A DNA stretch of 64,000 nucleotides, taken from NCBI GenBank assembly GCA_032052615.1, contig DAMBWF010000004.1, positions 124,001 to 188,000 on the forward strand, read 5' to 3'. Under the pieces are notes generated by a model. The model saw nothing but the letters and a program-made list of their open reading frames with translations, was not told the origin of the DNA and did not search any database. Made by a program: the position numbers and the translations under genes. This document shows, in pieces, positions 8,799 through 16,783 of this stretch (its first letter is position 1; the number at the start of each line of letters is the position of its first letter). The DNA comes from Pseudomonas_T sp032052615. Lineage in GTDB: Bacteria > Pseudomonadota > Gammaproteobacteria > Pseudomonadales > Pseudomonadaceae.

Positions 8799-9008
8799 AT
8801 GGCTGATCGTGAAGTCGGAACCGTCAAATGGTTCAATGACGCCAAGGGTTATGGATTCATTCAGCGTGACGGTGGGGCGGATGTATTCGTGCACTACCGC
8901 GCGATTCGTGGCGAGGGCCACCGCTCTCTGATCGAAGGGCAGAAGGTGGAGTTCTCGGTCATCCAGGGCCAGAAAGGCCTGCAGGCGGAAGACGTCTCCC
9001 GGGTCTGA
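8799..9008 (+). CDS. Cold-shock domain protein (CspA family)
   Basis: This small RNA/single-stranded-DNA chaperone of 69 residues is a single cold-shock domain. RNP1 is seen as KGYGFI (residues 16-21) and RNP2 as VFVHY (residues 29-33), with the usual start VGTVKWFNDAKG. The ATG at 8799 is chosen because the fold begins there and GGAGAGAG lies six bases upstream; the frame stays open for another 33 codons upstream, but that part is not homologous. It is probably monocistronic with a long leader. The predicted surface is more acidic than typical CspA at the C terminus (QAEDVSRV). Confidence 0.93.
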   Translation: MADREVGTVKWFNDAKGYGFIQRDGGADVFVHYRAIRGEGHRSLIEGQKVEFSVIQGQKGLQAEDVSRV

Positions 9009-9022
9009 CCCTCTCGGCGGGA

Positions 9023-9040
9023 GGCCCGTCGACGCGGGCC
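9023..9040. terminator. Possible bidirectional hairpin between convergent genes
   Basis: GGCCCG (9023-9028) and CGGGCC (9035-9040) can form a six-base-pair GC stem in the 43-base gap between the convergent cold-shock gene and the minus-strand small gene. There is no T run on either side, so its role in termination is uncertain. Confidence 0.3.
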
Positions 9041-9051
9041 CCCTGTCCGAT

Positions 9052-9435
9052 TCAACCGGTCCGCCAGACGAACTCGCGTTCCCCTTCGGCATCGACCTTC
9101 ACCCAGCGGTCCGCCGCCTCGTCCTCCTCGTCTTCGCTCCATCCTCCCGTCGCGCAACGAATCTCCACGCCCAAGGCCGCGAACGCGGCGCGCGCGCAGG
9201 CGCGGTCGTCTTCCCAGGGCGTGGCGGCGCTGTCGATGTACAGGCTGTGCCAGGCGCCCACCGCCTTCGGCAACCAGGTCAGGGACAGGTCGTCGGCGCC
9301 GCGCCGCGCCGTGGCCTTGTACACCTGGCCCTGACGATGCCAGTCGCCGCACGGCCCGAGCGCGCGCTCCAGCCAGGCGCTCACGTCCGGCAGGTCGGCG
9401 TCCTTCAGGTAGATCTCGATATCCGGTTGGCGCAT
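9052..9435 (-). CDS. Hypothetical acidic protein, 127 residues
   Basis: I do not recognise the family. The protein (starting MRQPDIEIYLKDADL) has no signal peptide or membrane segment and looks like a compact alpha/beta cytosolic protein. It is rich in Trp and acidic residues, with an acidic run (EDEEDEAADRW) near residue 103. The ATG at 9433-9435 is chosen because GAGGA precedes it at five bases; the frame is open upstream but overlaps rlmA. The gene lies 53 bases after rlmA in the same direction and may be the last gene of dapE-rlmA. Its codon use resembles neighbouring genes, supporting real coding. Confidence 0.7.
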   Translation of the reverse strand: MRQPDIEIYLKDADLPDVSAWLERALGPCGDWHRQGQVYKATARRGADDLSLTWLPKAVGAWHSLYIDSAATPWEDDRACARAAFAALGVEIRCATGGWSEDEEDEAADRWVKVDAEGEREFVWRTG

Positions 9436-9488
9436 GGGAGTCCTCATGTGGATGGCGGCGCGCGACGGCTTGGTCGCGGCGCGCGGGG

Positions 9489-10295
9489 CTAGGGCAGGCG
9501 CTCGATCCAATCGTAGCGGATGGAGACCGTCACTTCGAAGGGGCGGTCGATCACCGCCGCGCGTCGCTCCGCGCTGGCGCGCCACCCATGAGGCGTCATC
9601 GCCAGCAGGTCGGCGCGGCTCTGGGCATCTTCGAGCGGCAAGCGGAATTCCAACTCCTCGCCATGCACCGCGGCCATGCCGTCGGGGATCAGGGCCAGGT
9701 GCTTGCGGTCGTCGTAGTCGCGCACTTCATCGTAGAGACGGGCGCGCAGCTCCAGCAGGTGGCGGTGGGTCGGCCCCATGCGCAACAGGCCGCCGCCCGG
9801 CGCCAGCAGGCGTCGCGCTTCCTGCCAGTCCAGCGGGCTGAACACGCTGGCCAACAGGTCGCAACTGGCGGCGGCCAGGGGGACCCGCGCCATGCTCGCC
9901 ACCAGCCAGCGAACGCCCGGTGCTCGCCGGCAGGCGCGTTTCACCGCCTCCCGGGAGATGTCCAGGGCATGGCCCTCGGCGTCTGGCAGGGCCCGGGCCA
10001 GGCGCTCGGTGTAATAGCCTTCGCCACAGCCGATATCGAGCCAGCGGGCCGGCCGGCGCTCGGCCGCCAGTGCCGCCAGGCGGGCCGCCAGGGGCGCGTA
10101 GTGACCGCCGTCGAGGAAGCGCCGGCGGGCCTCCACCATGGCGGCGTTGTCGCCAGGGTCGCGGCTGTTCTTGTGCTGCACCGGCAGCAGGTTGAGGTAG
10201 CCCTGGCGGGCCCGGTCGAAGCGATGGCCAGCGGCGCAGGCGACGCCGGTACCGGCGTCCCGCAGGGGGCTGGAGCAGAGCGGGCAGATCAGCAT
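9489..10295 (-). CDS. rlmA: 23S rRNA (guanine-N1)-methyltransferase RlmA
   Basis: This enzyme methylates N1 of G745 (E. coli numbering) in 23S rRNA using S-adenosylmethionine. The 268-residue protein begins with a zinc-binding knuckle made of C4, C7, C20 and H24, followed by the family stretch FDRARQGYLNLLPVQ. The SAM-binding motif WLDIGCGEGYYTERLA lies near residue 90. Its ATG overlaps the end of dapE by seven bases, so translation is probably coupled. The two genes are functionally unrelated but their pairing is frequent in pseudomonads. Confidence 0.92.
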   Translation of the reverse strand: MLICPLCSSPLRDAGTGVACAAGHRFDRARQGYLNLLPVQHKNSRDPGDNAAMVEARRRFLDGGHYAPLAARLAALAAERRPARWLDIGCGEGYYTERLARALPDAEGHALDISREAVKRACRRAPGVRWLVASMARVPLAAASCDLLASVFSPLDWQEARRLLAPGGGLLRMGPTHRHLLELRARLYDEVRDYDDRKHLALIPDGMAAVHGEELEFRLPLEDAQSRADLLAMTPHGWRASAERRAAVIDRPFEVTVSIRYDWIERLP

Positions 10296-11446
10296 GGGCC
10301 GAGCAACCGCGCCAGGGTCTGATAGTAGATGTCGGTCAGCAGGTCGAGATCGCTGGCCAGCACCCGTTCGTTGACCTGGTGGATGGTAGCGTTCACGGGG
10401 CCCAGTTCCACCACCTGGGTGCCCAGGGTGGCGATGAAGCGCCCGTCGGAGGTTCCGCCGCTGGTGGACGGCTGGGTGTCGTAGCCGGTGACGGCGCGGA
10501 TGCTGGCGGACACCGCGTCCAGCAGCTCCCCCGGCTCGGTGAGGAAGGGTTGCCCCGACAACGTCCACTTCACTTCATAGTCCAGGCCATGGCGGTCGAG
10601 GATGGCCGCGACCCGGGCCTGGAGGTCTTCCACCGTGGAGTCGGTGGAAAAGCGGAAGTTGAACAGGGCCTGCAACTCGCCGGGGATCACGTTGCTGGCG
10701 CCGGTGCCCGCGTTGAGGTTGGAGATCTGGAAGCTGGTGGGAGGAAAGAAGGCATTGCCGTCGTCCCAGTGCTCGGCGGCCAGTTCGGCCAGGGCCGGCG
10801 CCACCAGGTGGATCGGGTTCTTCGCCAGGTGCGGGTAGGCCACATGGCCCTGTACCCCGTGTACCGTGAGCAGCCCGCCCAAGGAACCACGGCGGCCGTT
10901 CTTGACGATATCGCCGACCCGCGCGGTGCTCGACGGTTCGCCGACGATGCACCAGTCCAGCCGCTCGCCCCGGGCGCGCAGGCGCTCCACCACCGCCTGG
11001 GTGCCGTGCAGCGCCGGGCCTTCCTCGTCGCTGGTGATGAGCCAGGCGATCACCCCGTCATGGTCCGGGTAGTCCCGGACGAAGCGCTCCACCGCCACCA
11101 GCATGGCCGCCAGGCTGCCCTTCATGTCCGCCGCGCCGCGACCGCAGAGCATGCCCTGTTCGTCGATGCGCGCCTGGAACGGCGGGCATTGCCAGGCTTG
11201 CACCGGGCCGGTGGGGACCACGTCGGTATGGCCGGCGAAACACAGCACCGGGCCTTCGCGGCCATGGGTCGCCCAGAAGTTGTCGACGTCCTCGACGCGC
11301 ATGCGCTCGACGGCGAAGCCCAAGGCCTCCAGCCGGCCGATCATCAGGTCTTGGCAGCCTTCGTCGTGGGGGGTGACGGAGGGGCGCTCGATCAGTTGGC
11401 AGGCCAGCGCCAGGGTTGGCGAGAGGGACGGGGAAACGGCGGACAT
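10289..11446 (-). CDS. dapE: Succinyl-diaminopimelate desuccinylase
   Basis: DapE removes succinate from N-succinyl-LL-diaminopimelate in the succinylase branch of lysine and peptidoglycan precursor synthesis. The 385-residue M20-family protein shows all metal-site residues: H73 and D75 (AGHTD), D107 (GAADMKG), catalytic E141 with E142 (SDEEGPA), and H356 (TIHQVNE). A dimerisation domain separates the two halves of the catalytic domain. GGAG precedes the ATG. dapD and dapC, encoding the preceding steps, lie within 12 kb on the same strand but not in the same operon. Confidence 0.96.
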   Translation of the reverse strand: MSAVSPSLSPTLALACQLIERPSVTPHDEGCQDLMIGRLEALGFAVERMRVEDVDNFWATHGREGPVLCFAGHTDVVPTGPVQAWQCPPFQARIDEQGMLCGRGAADMKGSLAAMLVAVERFVRDYPDHDGVIAWLITSDEEGPALHGTQAVVERLRARGERLDWCIVGEPSSTARVGDIVKNGRRGSLGGLLTVHGVQGHVAYPHLAKNPIHLVAPALAELAAEHWDDGNAFFPPTSFQISNLNAGTGASNVIPGELQALFNFRFSTDSTVEDLQARVAAILDRHGLDYEVKWTLSGQPFLTEPGELLDAVSASIRAVTGYDTQPSTSGGTSDGRFIATLGTQVVELGPVNATIHQVNERVLASDLDLLTDIYYQTLARLLGPC

Positions 11447-11531
11447 GACGACGGCTCCAGCGGGCGGCGATCGGGAAGGGGCGCCATTCTAGCAAGGCGC
11501 CGGGGCTGCGGCGCCAGCGGACGCGTCCATG

Positions 11532-11560
11532 AAAAAACGGCGGCCAGGGGCCGCCGTTTT
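11532..11560 (-). terminator. Rho-independent terminator after the ndvB-like gene
   Basis: Read on the minus strand, AAAACGGCGGCC pairs with GGCCGCCGTTTT around a three-base loop and ends in a run of six T residues, about 20 bases after the glucan synthase stop codon. The A run on the other side makes it potentially bidirectional. Confidence 0.85.
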
Positions 11561-11580
11561 CCGTGTACCGGACCGTCGCC

Positions 11581-14166
11581 TCAGGCGGTGGCCGGTTCGG
11601 CGCTTTCCAGCGGCTTGGAGGAGGACAGCAGCGCCATGATCAGCGCCGCGAGGTAGGGCAGGGACTGCACCAGCAGCATCGCCACCCAGAACTTCACGTC
11701 GTTGCTCGGCAGGCCCTGGACGATGGCGATCCCCACCGCCGCGCCCCACAGCAGCAGCATGATGAAGACTTCCTCGCGGGCTTCCGCCAGGGCCACCAGG
11801 ATGCCGTGGTTGGAGGCCATCTTCGGCGTGCGGAAGAACGGGATGCTCTTGGTGAAGAACCCGTAGAGCACGGCCTTGGCGATGGTATGGGACAGCGCCA
11901 GGCCGGCCACCGCCGCGCAGAAGGCGTCCTTGAGGTTGACCCCCACGGCGCGCTGGTAGAGGAACACGATCTTGCCCACCTTGAAGAAGAACAGCGCCAG
12001 CGGCGGGATGGCGAAGATCAGCAGCGGCGGGTCAACCCGCTGCGGCACGATGATCATCGCCGCCGACCAGAGCAGGGCGCCCAGGGTGAAGAAGATGTTC
12101 ATGCCATCGGCGATCCATGGCAGCCAGCCGGCGATGAAGTGGTAGCGTTGGCCCTGGGTGAGCTTCGAGCCCTTGCCCATGAGCAGGCTGCGGGCGTGGC
12201 CCTTCATGATCTGGATGGCGCCGTAGGCCCAGCGGAAGCGCTGTTTCTTGAAGTCGATGAAGGTGTCCGGCATCAGCCCCTTGCCGAAGCTGTCGTGGGC
12301 ATAGGCGGCGGAGTAACCCTTCTCGAACACCCGCAGGCCCAGTTCGGCGTCTTCGCAGATGGTCCAGTCGGCCCACTTCAGCTCGTCCATCACGCTGCGG
12401 CGGATCATCGTCATGGTGCCGTGCTGGATGATCGCGTCACGGTCGTTGCGGGTCACCATGCCGATGTGGAAGAAGCCCTTGTATTCCGAATAGCAGAGCT
12501 TCTTAAACAGACTTTCCTTGTCGTCGCGGTAGTCCTGGGGCGACTGCACCACGGCGATCCTCGGGTCGGCGAAGTGCGGCACCATGTGTTTGAGCCAGTT
12601 GCGGTCGACGCAATAATCGGAGTCGATCACCGCTACCACCTCGGCGTCCGGCGCGGTATGGGGCAGGATGTAGTTGAGCGCGCCGCCCTTGAAGCCATGC
12701 AGCGGTGCCACGTGGAAGAAGCGGAAACGCGGGCCGAGCTGTTCGCAGTAGTCGCGCACCGGTTCCCATACCGCCGGGTCCTTGGTGTTGTTGTCGATGA
12801 TCAGGACTTCGTAGTCCGGGTAATCCAGGTTGGCCAGGGCATCCAGGGTCTGCTTCACCATCTCCGGCGGTTCGTTGTAGCAGGGCACGTGGATCGACAC
12901 CTTCGGCCGGTAGGTGCTGTCGCCCACCACCGGGCTGAACGGTCGCCGGCGTTTGTGCACCCAGACCACCTCCGCCAGTTCATGGGCCTCGGTGAGCAGC
13001 ACGATGAACACGCCGAGGGCGCCGATGCCCAGCAGGATGCCCACGGTCAGGCTGAACCAAGTGCTGTACTGCTGGCTGTAGTCGTAGCCGATCCATACCA
13101 GCGCCGAGCCGCCGGCGAAGGCGACGAAGGTCAGGAAAGTGCGGCCGCGCTGGCGCAGGGCGCTGCCGTCGATCAGCAGCAGGGTCAGCGCCAGCAGCGC
13201 CAGCACCACCGAGGCGATGGCCAGCAGGCGCCATTGCGGGATCGCCACCACCGGGCCGGAGAAGGCGAACTTCGGCTGGCGATCCAGGTTGTAGACGCCC
13301 CAGTAGGCGCCCACCGAGCCCTCATCGCCGCTCTTCCACGGCTGGTCGAAGGCCTCGATGACGAAATAGTTGTAGCCCTGGGCGTTGAGCTTGTTGACCA
13401 GGGTGCGCAGGTAGATGGCCTGGTCGGCCTGGGAGGCGTCGGCGCCGCCGCGCATGCGGCCGTTGCTCGGCCAGCCCACTTCCGAAAGCAGCAACGGTTT
13501 TTTCGGGAACAGTTTCTTCATGTCCCGCGCCCGGTCCAGCACGAACTGGGTGGACTGCTGCATCGGCACGAATTCCCAGTACGGCAACACGTGGGCGGCG
13601 ATCAGGTCGGCGTGGTCCGCCAGTTCCGGGTATTCCTTCCAGATGTGCCACTGCTCGGACGTGGTCACCGGCACCTTGACCGCGGCGCGTACCCGGTCCA
13701 TGTAGCCGATCAATTGCTTGGTCGTGACTTCGCGGCGGAACAGCGCCTCGTTGCCCACCGACACCCGCACCACGCTGCGGGAGTTGTTGGCGATCTCGAT
13801 GGCCTTGGCGATCTCCCGTTCGTTGCGCTCCTCGTCCGGGCTGATCCACACCCCCAGCGTCACCCGCAGGCCGAATTCCTCGGCGATTCGCGGGATGTCC
13901 GACAGAGTGCCGTCCACGGAATAGGTGCGGATGCTGTCGGTGTGCTTGCTGAGCAGCTCCAGGTCCTCGCGGATCTGCTGGTCGTCGGGGTAGATGCCGC
14001 GTTGCGGGTTCTGGCCCTGGCGGAAGGGGGAGTAGGAAAAGCCGGAAATCTGCTCCGGCCACTCGGGCGCGCTGACCGGACGGTTGTAGAGCGCCCAGAA
14101 ACCGGTGAACAACGCGGCGACCGCCACGAAGACCACCAGATTGAGTCCTAACTTATGCGTTGGCAT
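11581..14166 (-). CDS. ndvB: GH17-GT2 fusion glucan synthase (NdvB-like)
   Basis: This large inner-membrane protein (861 residues) resembles the NdvB-type enzymes that make cyclic beta-(1,3)-glucans. After an N-terminal membrane helix (about residues 8-27) comes a periplasmic family 17 glycoside hydrolase/transglycosylase domain (about 38-305) with acid/base E140 in VSVGNE and nucleophile E229 in LLLSEVGWPS. Two to three helices (about 312-395) lead to a family 2 glycosyltransferase domain with DSD (515-517), ED (605-606) and QRFRW (642-646). Several C-terminal helices follow. The ATG at 14164-14166 starts at the first membrane helix. From memory, ndvB also neighbours dapE in P. aeruginosa. 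An opgH-like role is less likely because of the GH17 domain. Confidence 0.85.
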   Translation of the reverse strand: MPTHKLGLNLVVFVAVAALFTGFWALYNRPVSAPEWPEQISGFSYSPFRQGQNPQRGIYPDDQQIREDLELLSKHTDSIRTYSVDGTLSDIPRIAEEFGLRVTLGVWISPDEERNEREIAKAIEIANNSRSVVRVSVGNEALFRREVTTKQLIGYMDRVRAAVKVPVTTSEQWHIWKEYPELADHADLIAAHVLPYWEFVPMQQSTQFVLDRARDMKKLFPKKPLLLSEVGWPSNGRMRGGADASQADQAIYLRTLVNKLNAQGYNYFVIEAFDQPWKSGDEGSVGAYWGVYNLDRQPKFAFSGPVVAIPQWRLLAIASVVLALLALTLLLIDGSALRQRGRTFLTFVAFAGGSALVWIGYDYSQQYSTWFSLTVGILLGIGALGVFIVLLTEAHELAEVVWVHKRRRPFSPVVGDSTYRPKVSIHVPCYNEPPEMVKQTLDALANLDYPDYEVLIIDNNTKDPAVWEPVRDYCEQLGPRFRFFHVAPLHGFKGGALNYILPHTAPDAEVVAVIDSDYCVDRNWLKHMVPHFADPRIAVVQSPQDYRDDKESLFKKLCYSEYKGFFHIGMVTRNDRDAIIQHGTMTMIRRSVMDELKWADWTICEDAELGLRVFEKGYSAAYAHDSFGKGLMPDTFIDFKKQRFRWAYGAIQIMKGHARSLLMGKGSKLTQGQRYHFIAGWLPWIADGMNIFFTLGALLWSAAMIIVPQRVDPPLLIFAIPPLALFFFKVGKIVFLYQRAVGVNLKDAFCAAVAGLALSHTIAKAVLYGFFTKSIPFFRTPKMASNHGILVALAEAREEVFIMLLLWGAAVGIAIVQGLPSNDVKFWVAMLLVQSLPYLAALIMALLSSSKPLESAEPATA

Positions 14167-14397
14167 AGCTGTAAAGGGTTCCGATGCGTGGAACGGGGAA
14201 GACCCGGCAAGGCGCCGGACGGCGCGCATGCTACTCCGAGGGCCTGTGACTGTATAGGCTCCGTGGCCGGAGGCCGGGCCTGGCGAAGCGCCTGCAGGTT
14301 TTGTCCCTGTCGCTTCGCAGAAGTTCGTCGGGGACGGGGGTGACCGGGGTGCCGTCTTCCTCAATAATGCGCGCCGGATGATCGGGGGGCAGCGCCT

Positions 14398-15213
14398 ATG
14401 ACGACGGTGGACGAACAGCGGTTTGGCGGCATCGCCCGGCTTTATGGCCGCGAAGGGCTGGAGCGCCTGGCGGCGGCCCACGTCGCCGTGGTGGGGGTCG
14501 GCGGGGTGGGTTCCTGGGCGGCGGAGGCGCTGGCGCGCTCGGGGGTCGGCGAGCTCTCGCTGTTCGACCTGGACGACGTCTGCGTGAGCAACACCAATCG
14601 CCAGGCCCATGCCCTGCAAGGCACCGTGGGGCGATCCAAGGTAGAGGTGATGGCCGAGCGTCTGGCCGCGATCAACCCGGCCTGCCGCCTCCATCCGGTG
14701 ACGGACTTCGTGACCCGCGAGACCCTCGCCGAGCACATCACCGACCAGCTCGACTGCGTGCTGGACTGCATCGACAGCGTCGCCGCCAAGGCGGCGCTGA
14801 TCGCTTGGTGCAAGCGGCGCAAGATCCAGATCGTCACCACCGGCGGCGCCGGCGGGCAGATCGATCCGACCCAGATCCGCGTCGCCGATCTGAACAAGAC
14901 CTTCAACGATCCCCTGGCCGCCAAGGTGCGCTCGACCTTGCGCCGCGACCACGGGTTTTCCCGCACGCCGGGCCGCCACTACAGCGTGCCCTGCGTGTTT
15001 TCCACCGAGCAGTTGCGCTATCCGAGCCCGGACGGCGGTGTATGCCAGCAGAAACGCTTCGTCGGCGAGGGCGTGCGCCTGGACTGCGCCGGCGGTTTCG
15101 GCGCGGTGATGATGGTCACCGCCAGCTTCGGCATGGCCGCCGCCGCCAAGGCGGTGGACAAGCTGGTGGCCGGCGCCCGGCGGCCCGCCGAGCGAGCGCG
15201 GGCGGGTACCTGA
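14398..15213 (+). CDS. tcdA: tRNA threonylcarbamoyladenosine dehydratase TcdA (CsdL)
   Basis: TcdA is an E1-like enzyme that uses ATP to cyclise N6-threonylcarbamoyladenosine at tRNA position 37 to ct6A. The 271-residue protein has the nucleotide-binding motif GVGGVG at residues 33-38, the following SWAAEALARSG helix, and LFDLDDVCVSNTNRQ, typical of the MoeB/ThiF/TcdA group. In E. coli this protein works with the CsdA/CsdE sulfur-transfer pair, and both partner genes occur 1-3 kb away on the opposite strand. The start ATG at 14398 follows GGGGGGCAG. A C-terminal hydrophobic stretch near residues 225-245 is also typical. Confidence 0.93.
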   Translation: MTTVDEQRFGGIARLYGREGLERLAAAHVAVVGVGGVGSWAAEALARSGVGELSLFDLDDVCVSNTNRQAHALQGTVGRSKVEVMAERLAAINPACRLHPVTDFVTRETLAEHITDQLDCVLDCIDSVAAKAALIAWCKRRKIQIVTTGGAGGQIDPTQIRVADLNKTFNDPLAAKVRSTLRRDHGFSRTPGRHYSVPCVFSTEQLRYPSPDGGVCQQKRFVGEGVRLDCAGGFGAVMMVTASFGMAAAAKAVDKLVAGARRPAERARAGT

Positions 15214-15312
15214 GCGCGGGCCGCCTCGCCAGGCGAGACGCCTCCTTTATAAAGGGATGTGCGTAGCGAGAGGCGATGCCGCCCCTGCGGGACGACCAAG
15301 CCGTGGACCGCC

Positions 15313-16302
15313 TCAGGTGTCTTGCCGGGGTTTCTTCTTGCGGGGTTTGGAGGGGTTGCGCCGGGGGCCGCCGCGCTCGGCGATGATCCGGTCGGCCTCG
15401 GCGGCGCGATCCGCCAGGGGGGCCGGCGCGCCCTCGAGGCCGAGGTGTCGGGCCAGTTTGCCGGCGTCGAAGGGCGCCTTGACCTTCATGTCGTTATCGA
15501 AGTAGCAGTACAGATCGCGGTGCTTGCGCGACGGCGGCTTGCGCTCGACGATCAACCGAGCGTCCTCCACCTGGGTGCCCTGGCTCCAGGCCTTCATCCG
15601 CCGCGCCCAGTCCTCGAGAGCCTCGTTGGTATACCCGCTGGCATAGAGTTCTTCCTCCCCATGCAGGCGCAGGTAGACGAAATCGCTGGTCACGTCCTCC
15701 TTCAGGGGCCACTTGCCGGCGGTGTCGGCGACCACTAGGGCCACGTCGTGGGCCCGCAGCAGGTCGACGAAGGCGCGGTCCTCGAAGCTGTCGTGGCGGA
15801 CTTCGATGGCATGGCGCAAGGGGCGCGGCTGATCGATGGCCAGGTGCTCGCGCCCTTCCATGCGTGACTCCCGTTGCCGGGCCAGGTTCAGCGCCTGATC
15901 CGTGTCGTGGGGCAACAGGCGCAGAAAGGCCTCGATGCGTTCGGGGTCGAAGGAGAGGTTCGGCGGCAATTGCCAGAGCACCGGGCCGAGCTTCTGGTTC
16001 AGGCGCAGCACACCCGACGCGAAAAAGTTGGCGAGGGGCTTCTCGACGTCCTTCAGGCGGCGAAGGTGAGTGATGAAACGGGGGGCCTTGACGCTGAAGA
16101 CGAAGTCCTCGGGCGTGTCCTCGTACCAGCTCGCCCAGCTCTCGGGGCGCTGCAGGGAATAGAAGGAGCCGTTGATCTCGATGCTGCCGACCGCCCGGGA
16201 GGCGTAGTTCAACTCATCGGCCTGGCGCAGCTTGTCCGGGTAGAACACCCCTCGCCAGGGTTCGTAACGCCAGCCGGAAATGCCGATGCGGATCTCAGCC
16301 AT
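15313..16302 (-). CDS. DUF72 family protein (YecE-like)
   Basis: This is a 329-residue member of the DUF72 TIM-barrel-like family. Family features are the opening IRIGISGWRYEPWRGVFYP, the SFYSLQ element near residue 55, FVFSVKAPRFITH, and a conserved YLRLHG segment. The start is the ATG at 16300-16302, just before the conserved N terminus; the frame continues upstream without homology. The C terminus carries a basic tail (KPRKKKPRQDT). Biochemical function is not established for the family. It lies 64 bases after csdE in the same direction and may be co-transcribed with it. Confidence 0.85.
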   Translation of the reverse strand: MAEIRIGISGWRYEPWRGVFYPDKLRQADELNYASRAVGSIEINGSFYSLQRPESWASWYEDTPEDFVFSVKAPRFITHLRRLKDVEKPLANFFASGVLRLNQKLGPVLWQLPPNLSFDPERIEAFLRLLPHDTDQALNLARQRESRMEGREHLAIDQPRPLRHAIEVRHDSFEDRAFVDLLRAHDVALVVADTAGKWPLKEDVTSDFVYLRLHGEEELYASGYTNEALEDWARRMKAWSQGTQVEDARLIVERKPPSRKHRDLYCYFDNDMKVKAPFDAGKLARHLGLEGAPAPLADRAAEADRIIAERGGPRRNPSKPRKKKPRQDT

Positions 16303-16366
16303 GGTCGCCTCGCGCGCGGGGGTACACAGGGTCCGACTGCGTTGCCGGCGGCCGGTTCCGAGGGGC

Positions 16367-16783
16367 TCACAGGGAGTGGGAAAGGTCGCGCATCCGGGCC
16401 AGGACGGCATTCAGGCCGTTGCCGCGGGACGGGCTGAGCTGGCGCGAGAGGCCAAGCTGCGCGAACCAGTTGGCGAGGTCCAGGGCGGCTCGTTCCGCGT
16501 CGGTCAGGCCGTCGACCCGCGCCAGCAGCAGCGCCAGCAATCCCCGCAACAACTTGGCGTCGCTGTCGGCGCGAAAGTGCCAGCGGTCGCCCCGGCGTTC
16601 CGCCACCAGCCACACCCGGCTTTCGCAGCCGTGCACCCGGTGGCGCTCGTCCCGTTCGTCGTCGCTCAGCGGTTCCAGCCGGCCGCTCCACTGCATCAGC
16701 AGGCGGGCGCGGGCTTCCCAGCCGGGCAGGCTGGCGAAGGCCAGCAGGGCCTCCCGGGCGGCGGCGGGCAGGGTTTCGCTCAT
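16367..16783 (-). CDS. csdE: Sulfur acceptor protein CsdE (SufE family)
   Basis: This 138-residue protein accepts persulfide sulfur from a cysteine desulfurase. The acceptor cysteine is C53 in the family motif HGCESRVW. The ATG overlaps the csdA stop by four bases (ATGA), so the desulfurase and acceptor are translationally coupled. I name it CsdE rather than SufE because it is paired with csdA and close to tcdA, with no suf scaffold genes in sight; sequence alone does not separate the two groups with certainty. Confidence 0.85.
   Translation of the reverse strand: MSETLPAAAREALLAFASLPGWEARARLLMQWSGRLEPLSDDERDERHRVHGCESRVWLVAERRGDRWHFRADSDAKLLRGLLALLLARVDGLTDAERAALDLANWFAQLGLSRQLSPSRGNGLNAVLARMRDLSHSL

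Noticed and set aside
11563..14151. 862-residue plus-strand frame
   Set aside because: Antisense shadow of the ndvB-like gene; the true strand carries GH17 and GT2 motifs.
15244..15255. 12-bp palindrome CCTTTATAAAGG between tcdA and the DUF72 gene
   Set aside because: Perfect but isolated between convergent genes, no second copy seen nearby and no T run; could be a weak terminator, not enough to call a site.
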